Positions 8,321-16,397 of a stretch of DNA of 33,918 bases are shown here, in pieces. The notes beneath the pieces were generated by a model. It was not told the DNA's origin. It did no database searches and was given only the letters and a program-made list of their open reading frames with translations. The stretch's first letter is position 1. Every line of letters begins with the position of its first letter. A program made the position numbers and the translations under genes. This stretch comes from Gammaproteobacteria bacterium (GTDB lineage: Bacteria; Pseudomonadota; Gammaproteobacteria; JASBUN01): positions 1 through 33,918 of the forward strand of contig JASBUN010000029.1 of NCBI GenBank assembly GCA_030147845.1, in the 5' to 3' direction.

Positions 8321-8490
8321 AAATCACCTATATCGGCGTAGGGATTGGCGCGCAACTGCAAGACACGCTGCGCCATCTCCGGCATCGGCGGAAACCCACC
8401 GGCTTGGGCGATGCGGTCGGTTAGCTGTTGCGGCGCGATACTCAACGACACGTACTCGGGCTGCGCGAGGACGTCGTGTCGGGCCGGCAT
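8321..8490 (-). pseudogene. HDOD-domain protein, N-terminal fragment (split by IS)
   Basis: The ATG at 8490 opens a frame ending in PPMPEMAQRVLQLRANPYADIGDL, the standard opening of an HDOD domain (proline-rich turn, then two helices and DIGDL). In an intact HDOD protein the next residues would be a helix such as ARIVELDPSL. That sequence is found about 1.5 kb away, at 6823, on the other side of the IS. Ribosomes would read a few codons into the element (DIMY) and stop at a TGA in its end. No upstream in-frame start was seen back to about 8660, and the ribosome site before 8490 is weak. Confidence 0.85.
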
Positions 8491-8686
8491 GCGCGCCGAA
8501 TTCTTCGGATGGTTGCCGGGATTGCCATAATCGTCCGCTGTGGTTGATTGCGGGCGCGGTCCTGCGCTGCCGTAGGAGGCTGGCCTTCCGTGTCGTGTAT
8601 GCCATATATCGGGCGTTACATCTTGATCTGAAGGCCCAGTGGCGGTCTCGCAACCGTTTTGCGACTTTGGTCACACGCCGGCGTGG

Positions 8687-8977
8687 TTATTGTTCCAGAT
8701 CGTCCAGCGGATTGTGTGAATCGGGGCGGTTGTGCCCTTCAATATCTACGCCGTAGTCGTCCGGCTGGATGTCCAGCGAGCCGGACCAATCATCGGGTGG
8801 TTCGACTGCCTCGAGTTGCAGGTCTTGCCAGGCGTCCAGATCCAACTCCTCGACCGTGCCATCGAAGTACTGGATCTCGACGTAGCCGTCCTGCTCGTCG
8901 AGCGCGACCACTTCGAAGGTGCCGCCCGCTTCGTTTTTGTACCAATCGCCGATGCTGGGGCTATGTTCCATGGGCAT
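8687..8977 (-). CDS. DUF6763-type small acidic protein
   Basis: Predicted 96-residue, strongly acidic protein. I chose the ATG at 8977 (MPMEHSPSIGDWYKN) because an AGGGA site sits 6 nt before it; an ATG at 8983 is also in frame but lies right against that site. The core reads GDWYKNEAGGTFEVVALDEQ, then VEIQYFDGTVEELDLDAW, a small beta-rich fold resembling the gammaproteobacterial DUF6763 family. The C-terminus is a disordered Asp/Glu/Pro tail. No enzyme motif, signal peptide or membrane segment is visible. It lies upstream of the split HDOD gene on the same strand, separated by about 200 bp. Confidence 0.75.
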   Translation of the reverse strand: MPMEHSPSIGDWYKNEAGGTFEVVALDEQDGYVEIQYFDGTVEELDLDAWQDLQLEAVEPPDDWSGSLDIQPDDYGVDIEGHNRPDSHNPLDDLEQ

Positions 8978-8983
8978 GGTCAT

Positions 8984-9325
8984 TCCCTATAGTAGAAAGC
9001 GTGCTTGCGATATCCGGTTGATTCATTTCGTTGGACGGGATCGCGATACGGGTCTGAATCCCGGTGGAGCGAAGCGAATACCCGCAGCGAGGCGCGCGTC
9101 AGATCTTCGCAACGGCGATCTCCGTTGATAATATGTTATAGGTGCAACATGGATACTTGGCAAGCGCCGGCCCGGCGGCAGAGCGTGCGTTTTCCGCTTA
9201 AGGGATTGTGAAAGCGATCACACTGTTGGCGCTGGCCTGTGCTAATTTAGGGGCAACGCGCCGAGGACCAGCGCGGCGCGAGCTTTTTTTGATCGCGCGA
9301 CAACAACAATAATGTAACTTAAACG
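8984..9325. other. Intergenic region with possible short transcript
   Basis: About 340 bp between divergent genes. It contains a 20-codon frame at 9149-9211 and a hairpin followed by seven T residues at 9257-9290, which looks like an intrinsic terminator on the plus strand. A TATGTTATA box near 9130-9138 could be a -10 element. No complete gene lies upstream for this terminator to serve, so the arrangement may be a short RNA or an attenuated leader of the cyclic-nucleotide/rhodanese gene. Confidence 0.35.
9257..9290 (+). terminator. Intrinsic terminator candidate
   Basis: The stem CGCGCC (9257-9262) pairs with GGCGCG (9275-9280), followed by AGC and a run of seven T at 9284-9290. It lies only 35 bp before the next start codon. 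Confidence 0.5.
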
Positions 9326-10393
9326 ATGGATCGATCCATGAGCGAGACCTCTTCTGCCGATTCGGAAATCGAACTACTGAGACAGTTCGTGCCGTTATTT
9401 TCCCTTTCCGACGAGCGGCTGCGAGAACTGGCCGCGCTATCGTCGCGCGAGGCGGTCAATCCGGGCGTTCATCTGTTCCACGAAGGCGACGTGGACAATC
9501 AGACCGTCTATCTATTGCGTGGCGAAGTGCGTTTGTTCGGTACCAGCCATCGAGGTGAAGAATCCGTTGTCGCGGGTACTCCTGAAGCGCGTCACCCGCT
9601 GGCCGATCGACAGCCGCGACAGACATCGGCCTTGGCGGCCAGCGAAGTGGTGGTGCTGCGAATTGATAACAATGTGCTTGACTACATGATTACGTGGGAT
9701 CAGATGGCGGCGCTGCATCGGGAAGTGGCGCTGGGGCTTGCCGATGACAATGGCGAAGCATTCGGCTGGATGAACACCATGCTGAACTCACTGCCGTTCA
9801 AAAACATCCCGGCGGCCAACATGCGCAAATTGGTTGATCGTATGGAGACCTTCGCGGTCAAAGAAGGCGAGGTGATCGTGCGTCAGGGAGAGCCCGGTGA
9901 CTTCTATTATTTGATCGATAAGGGGCGCGCGCGCGTCACCCAACAAATTCACTTGGCTGACCTGGACGAAGGCAGCAGTTTTGGCGAGGAAGCCTTGGTC
10001 GCCGAAGTCGAGCGCAATGCAACCGTCACCATGCTGACGGACGGCTCCGTGTTGCGTTTATCGAAGAACGATTTTGATCAGCTGTTGAAGGAGCCGCTCA
10101 TTAGCTGGGTTTCGGTTGTTGAGGCGCGCGAGCTGGTCAATCAAGGCGCGTTGTGGCTGGATGTACGTCATGCGCATGAATATCATTACTATCGACTGCC
10201 GAACGCGCTCAATTTGCCGTTGCACGAATTGCGCCAGCGCATGGCGGAGTTGGATCGTTCGGTATCGTACATCTGTTACTGTAAAACCGGGCGGCGCAGT
10301 TCGGCAGCTGCTTTTTTACTCTCGCAAGCCGGCTTAGACGTGCATGTGTTGCGTGGCGGTTTACAGGTATTGCCGCCGGTGATGCGCAAGTGA
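9326..10393 (+). CDS. Tandem cyclic-nucleotide-binding domains fused to rhodanese
   Basis: Three domains are visible in 355 residues. Residues about 17-130 form a cNMP-binding beta-roll (FHEGDVDNQTVYLLRGEVRLFG) whose phosphate-binding cassette is degenerate. Residues about 150-255 form a second one (VRQGEPGDFYYLIDKGRARV, FGEEALVAEVERNATV) with a recognisable FGE...R-N-A-T cassette. Residues about 260-350 are a rhodanese domain (LWLDVRHAHEYHYYRLPNALNLP) with the active-site loop CKTGRRS. The protein would therefore couple binding of a cyclic nucleotide or another ligand to sulfur transfer or persulfide sensing. No helix-turn-helix or membrane segment is present. ATG codons at 9326 and 9338 are both possible; neither has a strong ribosome site. 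Confidence 0.9.
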   Translation: MDRSMSETSSADSEIELLRQFVPLFSLSDERLRELAALSSREAVNPGVHLFHEGDVDNQTVYLLRGEVRLFGTSHRGEESVVAGTPEARHPLADRQPRQTSALAASEVVVLRIDNNVLDYMITWDQMAALHREVALGLADDNGEAFGWMNTMLNSLPFKNIPAANMRKLVDRMETFAVKEGEVIVRQGEPGDFYYLIDKGRARVTQQIHLADLDEGSSFGEEALVAEVERNATVTMLTDGSVLRLSKNDFDQLLKEPLISWVSVVEARELVNQGALWLDVRHAHEYHYYRLPNALNLPLHELRQRMAELDRSVSYICYCKTGRRSSAAAFLLSQAGLDVHVLRGGLQVLPPVMRK

Positions 10394-10448
10394 ACGCGGA
10401 CGGCGCCGCGGCGGCCGTAGTGCCGCAATGTAGCGGACACGGTCTTGA

Positions 10449-11567
10449 CTATAGAAAAACCGTCAGTACGCCGGTATAGCCGTAGAGTTGATCTTTCGCA
10501 ATCTCACCGTTAGCGAAAAACCCTGCCAGCGGTACGTTCCCCAATTGCTCTTGAATAAACCGCAACTCTTCCGAGTTTTCGCCGAATAGATAGCGGCCAC
10601 GCCCGAGACATGAATAGTATAAGGCGCCTTTGATGGGACTGCTGACGCGCGCTTTCAGCGCGTTAATGGCGCGCTGCAAATCTTCCCAGGCACTGCTGCC
10701 ATCGCGCCGACAGAACTGCAGTTGTTGGCCCGGATAAACGGCATCGCCGATGATGAGTTCACGCTTGTCGGGGTCAATGGCGACCAGGTTGCGTACCACA
10801 TAGTCGCCGGTATCCGAACCGGGGATGGGTAAACCGACGAATATATAACCGCCAACGCGCTGCAGGTCGCGCGACAGAACCTCGCCAATGTCTTCCTTGA
10901 ACACATCCAATGCCGGTCGCCCGTCCAGCGAGCGCACCACATTCTGCTCGCAGTCGCTCACTACATGCTTGTCTGAAATGGGCGAACAGCCTTGCGTCAG
11001 CGTCGTCGCTACGCTTATTTGCTCGGTGAACAGAACGCCCGATAAGCTGCCTTCGCATTCATGATCGGCATACTGGGCGTAGTCGCCTTGTGATGAACTC
11101 AAGCCGCCAACCAGATATAGGTCGGGTAAGCGTTGGCTGAGTGCGGGTAACAATTGCGGTGTCAGTGCGGTGCGCGGGTCGCCATGCACCACGCCGAATC
11201 GCGGTAAATACTCGCTATTCCACTCATGCTGCAATCGAGTCAGGTCACTCAGGTCGTGGTGTAACGACGGAAATACACGGAACGACTGCTGCGGAAATGC
11301 CGCCACTAATGCCGACGCCGCGGGTGCGTCGTAATACTCATTGCCGTCGGCGCAGATACCGATGCCGATGGTGCCAACCCAGTGAGTAATGCCGGTGCGC
11401 GTACGCAACGCCTCGATCATATGACCGAAGTCAGGCGCCAGCGAGTCGGTGGCGTAGACGAAGCCAAGATTGGCGTCGTCGGGAATGTCGCCGAGGCGGG
11501 CGATCAACTTGGCGACAATCTCTTGCCACGTACTGCCCTCGGCGACTGCGCTCAAATAGCGTTGCAT
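10449..11567 (-). CDS. FIST sensory-domain protein
   Basis: The 372-residue sequence follows the FIST_N plus FIST_C layout. The N-terminal half has GFVYATDSLAPDF, THWVGTIGIGICADG and DLYLVGGLSSSQGDY. The C-terminal half has GSLSGVLFTEQISVATTLTQG, GYIFVGLPIPGS, YVVRNLVAIDP, GALYYSCLGRGRYLFG and PLAGFFANGEIA. FIST domains are thought to bind small ligands, possibly amino acids, in signalling. Here the protein stands alone with no kinase, cyclase or chemotaxis output domain and no membrane segment. It lies downstream of phosphoribulokinase on the same strand with a gap of about 140 bp that contains a stem-loop. Confidence 0.9.
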   Translation of the reverse strand: MQRYLSAVAEGSTWQEIVAKLIARLGDIPDDANLGFVYATDSLAPDFGHMIEALRTRTGITHWVGTIGIGICADGNEYYDAPAASALVAAFPQQSFRVFPSLHHDLSDLTRLQHEWNSEYLPRFGVVHGDPRTALTPQLLPALSQRLPDLYLVGGLSSSQGDYAQYADHECEGSLSGVLFTEQISVATTLTQGCSPISDKHVVSDCEQNVVRSLDGRPALDVFKEDIGEVLSRDLQRVGGYIFVGLPIPGSDTGDYVVRNLVAIDPDKRELIIGDAVYPGQQLQFCRRDGSSAWEDLQRAINALKARVSSPIKGALYYSCLGRGRYLFGENSEELRFIQEQLGNVPLAGFFANGEIAKDQLYGYTGVLTVFL

Positions 11568-11664
11568 AGTGTGGGCCGGTTCCGGGGGAATTCCTGATGG
11601 CTTTCTTGTAGCGCTTTACCGCGCCCGAATCAACGTGAATGAGCTTGGGGCTTTGCGGTAACCG

Positions 11665-11699
11665 CGTGGGCCCAACGAGAGACGGTCGTCGGGCCCACG
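11665..11699 (-). terminator. Stem-loop downstream of phosphoribulokinase
   Basis: CGTGGGCCC (11665-11673) pairs perfectly with GGGCCCACG (11691-11699) around a 17-nt loop, beginning 6 bp after the phosphoribulokinase stop. There is no T tract, so it may stabilise the mRNA end or act with Rho rather than terminate intrinsically. Confidence 0.45.
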
Positions 11700-11705
11700 T
11701 CGGCT

Positions 11706-12599
11706 TTATGCCGCGTTCTTGGCGTCCAGCATGCGTTCTATAATCGGGGCGAGGATGATTTCCATCGCGAACCCCATTTTGCCGCCAGGCACGACAATGG
11801 TGTTGCGCCGCGACATGAACGAATCAGTGAGCATGGACAACAGATAGGGGAAGTCGACCTCGAATTTGGCTGGGTCGCGGAAACGAATCACGACGAAACT
11901 TTCATCCGGGGTTGGAATATCACGCGCGATGAATGGGTTGGAGGTGTCCACGGTCGGTACGCGCTGAAAGTTGATGTCTGTACGCGAAAACTGTGGCGTT
12001 ACGTAATTCACGTAGTCCGGCATGCGCCGCAGAATCGTGTCGACGATCGCTTCGGCGCTGTAACCGCGCTGGGCGTTGTCACGAAAGATTTTCTGAATCC
12101 ACTCCAGGTTAACAATGGGTACTACGCCGATTAACAGATCGACATACTGGGCGACGTTGGCGACTTCGGTGACGACGCCACCGTGCAGGCCTTCGTAGAA
12201 CAGTAGGTCGCTGCCCTCGGAAATGTCTTCCCAGGGGGTGAACTGGCCCGGCTTTTTATCGATGTTCAGGCGCGCGTTGTGTTCGGCGGCTTCCTCTTCG
12301 CTGTGCAGATAATAACGTTTGCTGCCCGTGCCGGTTTTGCCGTAGTGGCTGAACAGCTGTTCGAGTTTCTCGAACAGGTTGGCGTCGGCGCCGAAATGGC
12401 TGAGGTTCTTCCCCTTAGCGGCGTACGTTGCCAGCGCTTCCTTCATTTCCGCGCGATCGTAGCGATGAAAGCTGTCACCTTCCACCACCACCGGATGGAT
12501 ACCTTCGCGTCTGAAGATATGCTCGAAGGCGACTTTAACGGTCGTGGTGCCGGCGCCTGAGGAACCGGTGACCGCAATGATCGGGTGTTTCTTGGACAT
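11706..12599 (-). CDS. prk: Phosphoribulokinase
   Basis: Phosphoribulokinase converts ribulose 5-phosphate and ATP to ribulose 1,5-bisphosphate, the CO2 acceptor of the Calvin cycle. The start at 12599 follows an AAGGAG site and gives MSKKHPIIAVTGSSGAGTTT, where GSSGAGTT is the P-loop. Other family segments are VVEGDSFHRYDR, HFGADANLFEKLE, DLLFYEGLHGG, YVDLLIGVVPIVNLEWIQKI and ILRRMPDYVNYV. The length, 297 residues, matches the proteobacterial class I enzyme (about 290) rather than the plant type. The frame extends upstream, but that part shows no conservation. No RuBisCO or other cbb genes are present in this window, so autotrophy is inferred from this gene alone. The next gene on the strand is the FIST protein. 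Confidence 0.95.
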   Translation of the reverse strand: MSKKHPIIAVTGSSGAGTTTVKVAFEHIFRREGIHPVVVEGDSFHRYDRAEMKEALATYAAKGKNLSHFGADANLFEKLEQLFSHYGKTGTGSKRYYLHSEEEAAEHNARLNIDKKPGQFTPWEDISEGSDLLFYEGLHGGVVTEVANVAQYVDLLIGVVPIVNLEWIQKIFRDNAQRGYSAEAIVDTILRRMPDYVNYVTPQFSRTDINFQRVPTVDTSNPFIARDIPTPDESFVVIRFRDPAKFEVDFPYLLSMLTDSFMSRRNTIVVPGGKMGFAMEIILAPIIERMLDAKNAA

Positions 12600-13354
12600 G
12601 GGATACTCCTTAGTATTTAACGGTAAATAGAAAACACATAACGGTGGCGCCGCGGCGCTGCCGCCGCGTCCGAGAATTCGATTTGCCAGGGCGCGCTGAC
12701 AGCGCGTCATCCTGGCTTCCCCCCACGGGAAACGCGTATTGAACCACTGTTTGACCGCGCGGCTCAAGGAGAGGCGTTGGCTGCAGACTTGGTCTCGAGA
12801 ATTAATACAAACAAAAACAAAAGATTATATTTGCATGCTGCTGAAGAGATTGACCTTTCCGCACGCCAAGTCGGGTTCGCAACCGTGGATGAATTCGCCG
12901 GCGGTTATTTCCACACTTTTGCCTAGCTTCGGCGCGATGCCTCGATTTATCCGGTTGCATCGAAATTGATAGGGGTAAAAACTTGAAAAATAAGGGTAAA
13001 ATAATACTATTGGCGGCTTCAGATAGCAGCGCTGAGCATTGCGGGCTGCGGGCCGCCCATGGCACCCTTAAAGGCCCGCAGGTCACGCTTGCGGCGGCGC
13101 CGACAGCACCGATGCCGGTGTTCCGGGCAATTTCGCCGACGTGAATGGTGCTGTGTTTTGCAACGATAAGGCCGTGTGGTGCAGCCGGCCGCGCGCGGCG
13201 TGCAACCGCCGGGTAGAGTTCCCGGCGCAGTGACGCAAAAGATGTAAACCTTCGTTCGTACGCCTGGAACGTTGGCAAAGCCGGTGGGCGGAAGTACGCC
13301 CTCCGCCGGCCCCCCCGATGACAAAACTAACGCTAAACACCGGAGTCGATCACT
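12600..13354. other. Long intergenic region before MscS
   Basis: About 755 bp with no convincing gene. Near the phosphoribulokinase start lie a GC-rich palindromic segment (about 12640-12668) and a short hairpin CGCGCTGACAGCGCG at 12692-12706, both within its likely leader. A direct repeat of AGGGTAAAA-type sequence occurs at 12972-12980 and 12993-13001 in a locally AT-rich stretch, possibly an operator or promoter area. Frames on both strands give low-complexity, Arg/Cys-rich translations without motifs. Confidence 0.45.
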
Positions 13355-14194
13355 ATGCAGGTTCTAGATCCTACCAAGTTTTCCTATTATCTCGATTTGT
13401 ACCTCGTGCCATGGGCAATCAAGGTGGTCATGGCGCTGGCGGTATTCGTCATCGGGCGCTGGTTGGCGAAGCTGTTGGTGGGACTGTTTCATCGCTTCAT
13501 GGGTCGGTTCAGGCCCGACCCGATATTGACCAAGTTCCTTGGCGCCATCATCTACACTGTATTGCTGGTGGCGGTGGTCATTGCCGCGCTCGACCAATTG
13601 GGCGTCGATACCACCTCTCTGCTCGCAATCGTCGGCGCCGCCGGCTTGGCAGTCGGTTTGGCGCTGAAGGATTCATTGTCTAACTTCTCCGCCGGCGTGA
13701 TGCTGATCGTGTTTCGGCCGTTCAAGGAAGGTGATTTCATCGAGGCGGCCGGCACCTCGGGCGTAGTCGAGTGCATTCATATCTTCAGCACTACTTTGCG
13801 CACCGGCGATAACCGCGAGATTACGGTTCCCAACGGGCGCATATTCGGCGGCAATATCATCAACGTCAATGCGCGCGCGACGCGGCGCATCGACCTGGTG
13901 ATCGGTATCGGTTATGACGACGATATTCGCCAAGCGCGCGCCCTGATCGAACAGGTGCTCGGCGCCGAGGAGCGCATACTGCAAGATCCCGCACCGGCGG
14001 CAATCAGTATCGCTGAATTGGCCGACAGCAGCGTCAATCTCAATGTTCGACCGTGGGTCAAAAGTGCCGACTATTGGGCCGTGCGTTCGGACTTGTTGGA
14101 GAACATCAAGGCGGCTTTCGACGCCAACGGCGTGTCCATCCCTTTCCCGCAACGGGACATCCATGTATATAGAACCGGCGAGGATGCGGCCTGA
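13355..14194 (+). CDS. MscS-family mechanosensitive channel
   Basis: A 279-residue protein, close in length to E. coli MscS (286). Three transmembrane helices are visible: residues about 18-40, 60-82 and the pore-lining TM3 (SLLAIVGAAGLAVGLALKDSLSNFSAGVML), with the Gly/Ala packing typical of MscS. The cytoplasmic beta domain (FKEGDFIEAAGTSGVVECI, STTLRTGDNREITVPNG) and the C-terminal alpha/beta domain follow, ending in PFPQRDIHVY. Such channels open on membrane tension and release solutes at hypo-osmotic shock. The ATG at 13355 has a CGGAG site 9 nt upstream. It converges with the SLC13/RCK permease gene, 28 bp away. Confidence 0.95.
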   Translation: MQVLDPTKFSYYLDLYLVPWAIKVVMALAVFVIGRWLAKLLVGLFHRFMGRFRPDPILTKFLGAIIYTVLLVAVVIAALDQLGVDTTSLLAIVGAAGLAVGLALKDSLSNFSAGVMLIVFRPFKEGDFIEAAGTSGVVECIHIFSTTLRTGDNREITVPNGRIFGGNIINVNARATRRIDLVIGIGYDDDIRQARALIEQVLGAEERILQDPAPAAISIAELADSSVNLNVRPWVKSADYWAVRSDLLENIKAAFDANGVSIPFPQRDIHVYRTGEDAA

Positions 14195-14222
14195 TGCCTA
14201 CGTGCCGGGCGTGCGCCGCCGG

Positions 14223-16157
14223 TCAGAACATCAGATTGAGCATGACCATCATGACGACCAGGAACAAGAGCGTCATGATGCCGCCCGCGCGCATGAAATC
14301 GGCCACGCGGTAACCGCCAGGCCCCATGATCAGTGCGTTCACTTGGTGCGTGGGGATCAAAAACGAGTTGGATGTTGCGATCGCTACGGTCAGCGCGAAC
14401 ACGGCCGGGTTGGCGCCGGCGCCAATGGCAATGTTGACCGCCAGCGGTACCAGCAGCACGGTCGCGCCGACATTCGACATGACCAGCGTAAAAACCGTGG
14501 CCAGCACCGCGATGGCGGCCTGCAGAACCCATATCGGAACTCCGTGCAACAGCGTCAACGTCTGATGGGCAATCCAGGCGGCGGTGCCGGTCACTTCGAC
14601 GGCCAGACCGAGCGGAATCAGGCTCGCCAGCAGGAACACCGTCTTCCAGCTCACCGCCTGGTAAGCTTCGTCGATATTGAGTACACCGCTCAGTATCATG
14701 CCCACCGCGCCGGTCAGCAACGCGGTCGAGAGCTTCAAATCGGTAAATAGCACCAGCGCCAGCGCCAGGCCGAAGAACAGCAAAGCGTGCGGTACTTTAT
14801 GTGGCCGCGTTTCCTCGTGCGGAAACTCGGTGGTGACGACGACGAAGTTTCGATCATGCTCGAGTTTTGCCAAATCCTCCCAGGCACTATGACAAATCAG
14901 CGTATCGCCGGCTTGCAAGGGTATATCGCGCACGCCGGTGGTAATGGTCTCACCCACCCGGTGTAGAGCGAGCACTGCCAAGCCGTAGTTACGCCGCATC
15001 CAGATTTCACGCACGGTTTTGCCGATCAAGCGCGAACTGGGCGGAATCACGACTTCCGAGACGCCAGCGCGCGTAGCCACCAGTAATTCGGCGAATGTCT
15101 CCAGTTGTTTTTTGATATTGAGGTCGTTGCGTTCGGCAAAAGCCTCGACATTGCCCACCGGCGCCATCACCGCGAGCATATTGCCGGCCTCGACGACGAT
15201 GTCTTTGGATGGTGCGATGCGCGAATCCTTCGCTGTCTGCAGCCCGACGATGCGCACCCAGTCGCGTCGTTCGATATCGCCGATGTTCATGCCGACGAGC
15301 ACGCCTTCGGCCGGGACATGTACCTCGTGCAAAGCGCATTCGAGGCCGTAGGTTTCGCGCAAGTAGTCCATGGTGCTGGCGCCCTCGCTGCCTTTGGACG
15401 GCGTTGCCGGCAACACCCAGCGCCCAAACAGGACGAAGTACAGGATGCCGACTACCAACATGGCGAGGCCGATCGGCGTGATGGAAAACAAGTCAAAGGT
15501 GCGCATTGGCGCCACGCCCGCCGGCAATGTTTTGTTGGACGTCAGAATCAGGTCGTTGAGCAGGATGACCGGGCTAGAACCGACCATGGTCAGCGTGCCG
15601 CCGAGAATGGCGCAAAATCCCATCGGCATGAGCAGGCGTGACAGTGGCAATCCGGTGCGTGCTGAAATGCGACTGACTACCGGTATAAACAGGGCTGCCG
15701 CACCGACGTTTTGCATGAAGCTGGAAATTACACCGACGGTAGCGGAAATCAGCGGGATCACACGTTTTTCGGTCGAGCCGCCGACTTTGAGAATGAAACC
15801 GGCGACCCGCGTCATCAGGCCGGTGCGATCCAATCCGGCGCCAATGATCATGACGGCGATGATGGAGATCACGGCATTGCTTTCAAAGCCGCTGAATAAA
15901 TCCGCGATCGGCACCACCGGCGCCAGCATTTCGTTCAGCCATGGTGCGTGCGCGGCCAGAGCGGGTGCATGATGGGCCAGCCAGGGCGTCACCACGCCGT
16001 TTTGCGCATACGGCTGAAACAGCTCGGTGAGACCAAGCAATACCATGACCACCAGTGCGGCGACATCGACCCGGACGATCTCGGAGACGAACATGAAGAT
16101 CGTCAGTGCGAGGATCAACAAGACCAGGATCATCTGCGCGGTAAGCTGTGGATCCAT
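14223..16157 (-). CDS. SLC13-family permease with tandem RCK_C domains
   Basis: This 644-residue membrane protein has the layout typical of bacterial SLC13/DASS permeases that carry regulatory TrkA-C (RCK_C) domains. The N-terminal membrane half includes FESNAVISIIAVMIIGAGLDRTG, SSFMQNVGAAALFIPV and GGTLTMVGSSPVILLNDL. The soluble middle holds two RCK_C domains (LHEVHVPAEGVLVGMNIGDI, and EVVIPPSSRLIGKTVREIW). The C-terminal half returns to the membrane, with VMSNVGATVLLVPLAVNIA and ATSNSFLIPTHQVNALI. The substrate is likely an anion (dicarboxylate, sulfate or similar), but the sequence does not say which. A GAGAGG site precedes the ATG. It is divergent from the ModA-like gene, whose leader carries the riboswitch candidate. 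Confidence 0.9.
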   Translation of the reverse strand: MDPQLTAQMILVLLILALTIFMFVSEIVRVDVAALVVMVLLGLTELFQPYAQNGVVTPWLAHHAPALAAHAPWLNEMLAPVVPIADLFSGFESNAVISIIAVMIIGAGLDRTGLMTRVAGFILKVGGSTEKRVIPLISATVGVISSFMQNVGAAALFIPVVSRISARTGLPLSRLLMPMGFCAILGGTLTMVGSSPVILLNDLILTSNKTLPAGVAPMRTFDLFSITPIGLAMLVVGILYFVLFGRWVLPATPSKGSEGASTMDYLRETYGLECALHEVHVPAEGVLVGMNIGDIERRDWVRIVGLQTAKDSRIAPSKDIVVEAGNMLAVMAPVGNVEAFAERNDLNIKKQLETFAELLVATRAGVSEVVIPPSSRLIGKTVREIWMRRNYGLAVLALHRVGETITTGVRDIPLQAGDTLICHSAWEDLAKLEHDRNFVVVTTEFPHEETRPHKVPHALLFFGLALALVLFTDLKLSTALLTGAVGMILSGVLNIDEAYQAVSWKTVFLLASLIPLGLAVEVTGTAAWIAHQTLTLLHGVPIWVLQAAIAVLATVFTLVMSNVGATVLLVPLAVNIAIGAGANPAVFALTVAIATSNSFLIPTHQVNALIMGPGGYRVADFMRAGGIMTLLFLVVMMVMLNLMF

Positions 16158-16219
16158 TCGTAATTTACCTCTCTGTCGATTCCGTAATGGGCGCAGTTCC
16201 CTGATTATTCATTGAAAAG

Positions 16220-16350
16220 GGGTGGGCGTCCAATCACCGGGGGAAAGTCCGGCCATGCGCAGTTGCCGAGCTGTCGTCGGTCGTGCGCGCGACAGGCAGG
16301 CCGTGCCGAACCGCTCTATGCTTGCCGACGGACCGGCCAAGCAGTCGCGC
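16220..16350 (+). promoter_or_regulatory. Candidate molybdenum-cofactor (Moco) riboswitch
   Basis: The untranslated leader of the ModA-like gene is GC-rich and highly structured. The hairpin CTGTCG/CGACAG (16271-16276 with 16290-16295) is followed by a second one, GGCCG (16299-16303) with CGGCC (16334-16338), extended by CCG/CGG (16306-16308 with 16329-16331). The unpaired-looking blocks CCGGGGGAAAGTCCGG, GCCATGCGCAGTTGCCG and GACGGACCGGCCAAGCAG resemble, from memory, the Moco RNA motif (RF01055). The downstream protein looks like a molybdate-type binding protein, which supports the call. I could not run a covariance search. Confidence 0.6.
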
Positions 16351-16397
16351 CACGGCGTGCAAATGCTGCATTATTCGTTTGTGAGGAGGGTTGCATT

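Noticed and set aside
12802..13278. Minus-strand frame of 158 residues in the long intergenic region
   Set aside because: The composition is low-complexity, no ribosome site or motif is visible, and the region has no sign of codon bias.
16237..16252. GGGGAAAGTCCGG resembles the P4 segment of RNase P RNA
   Set aside because: The rest of the RNase P core is absent, and the leader fits a short riboswitch-like structure in front of a ModA-like gene.
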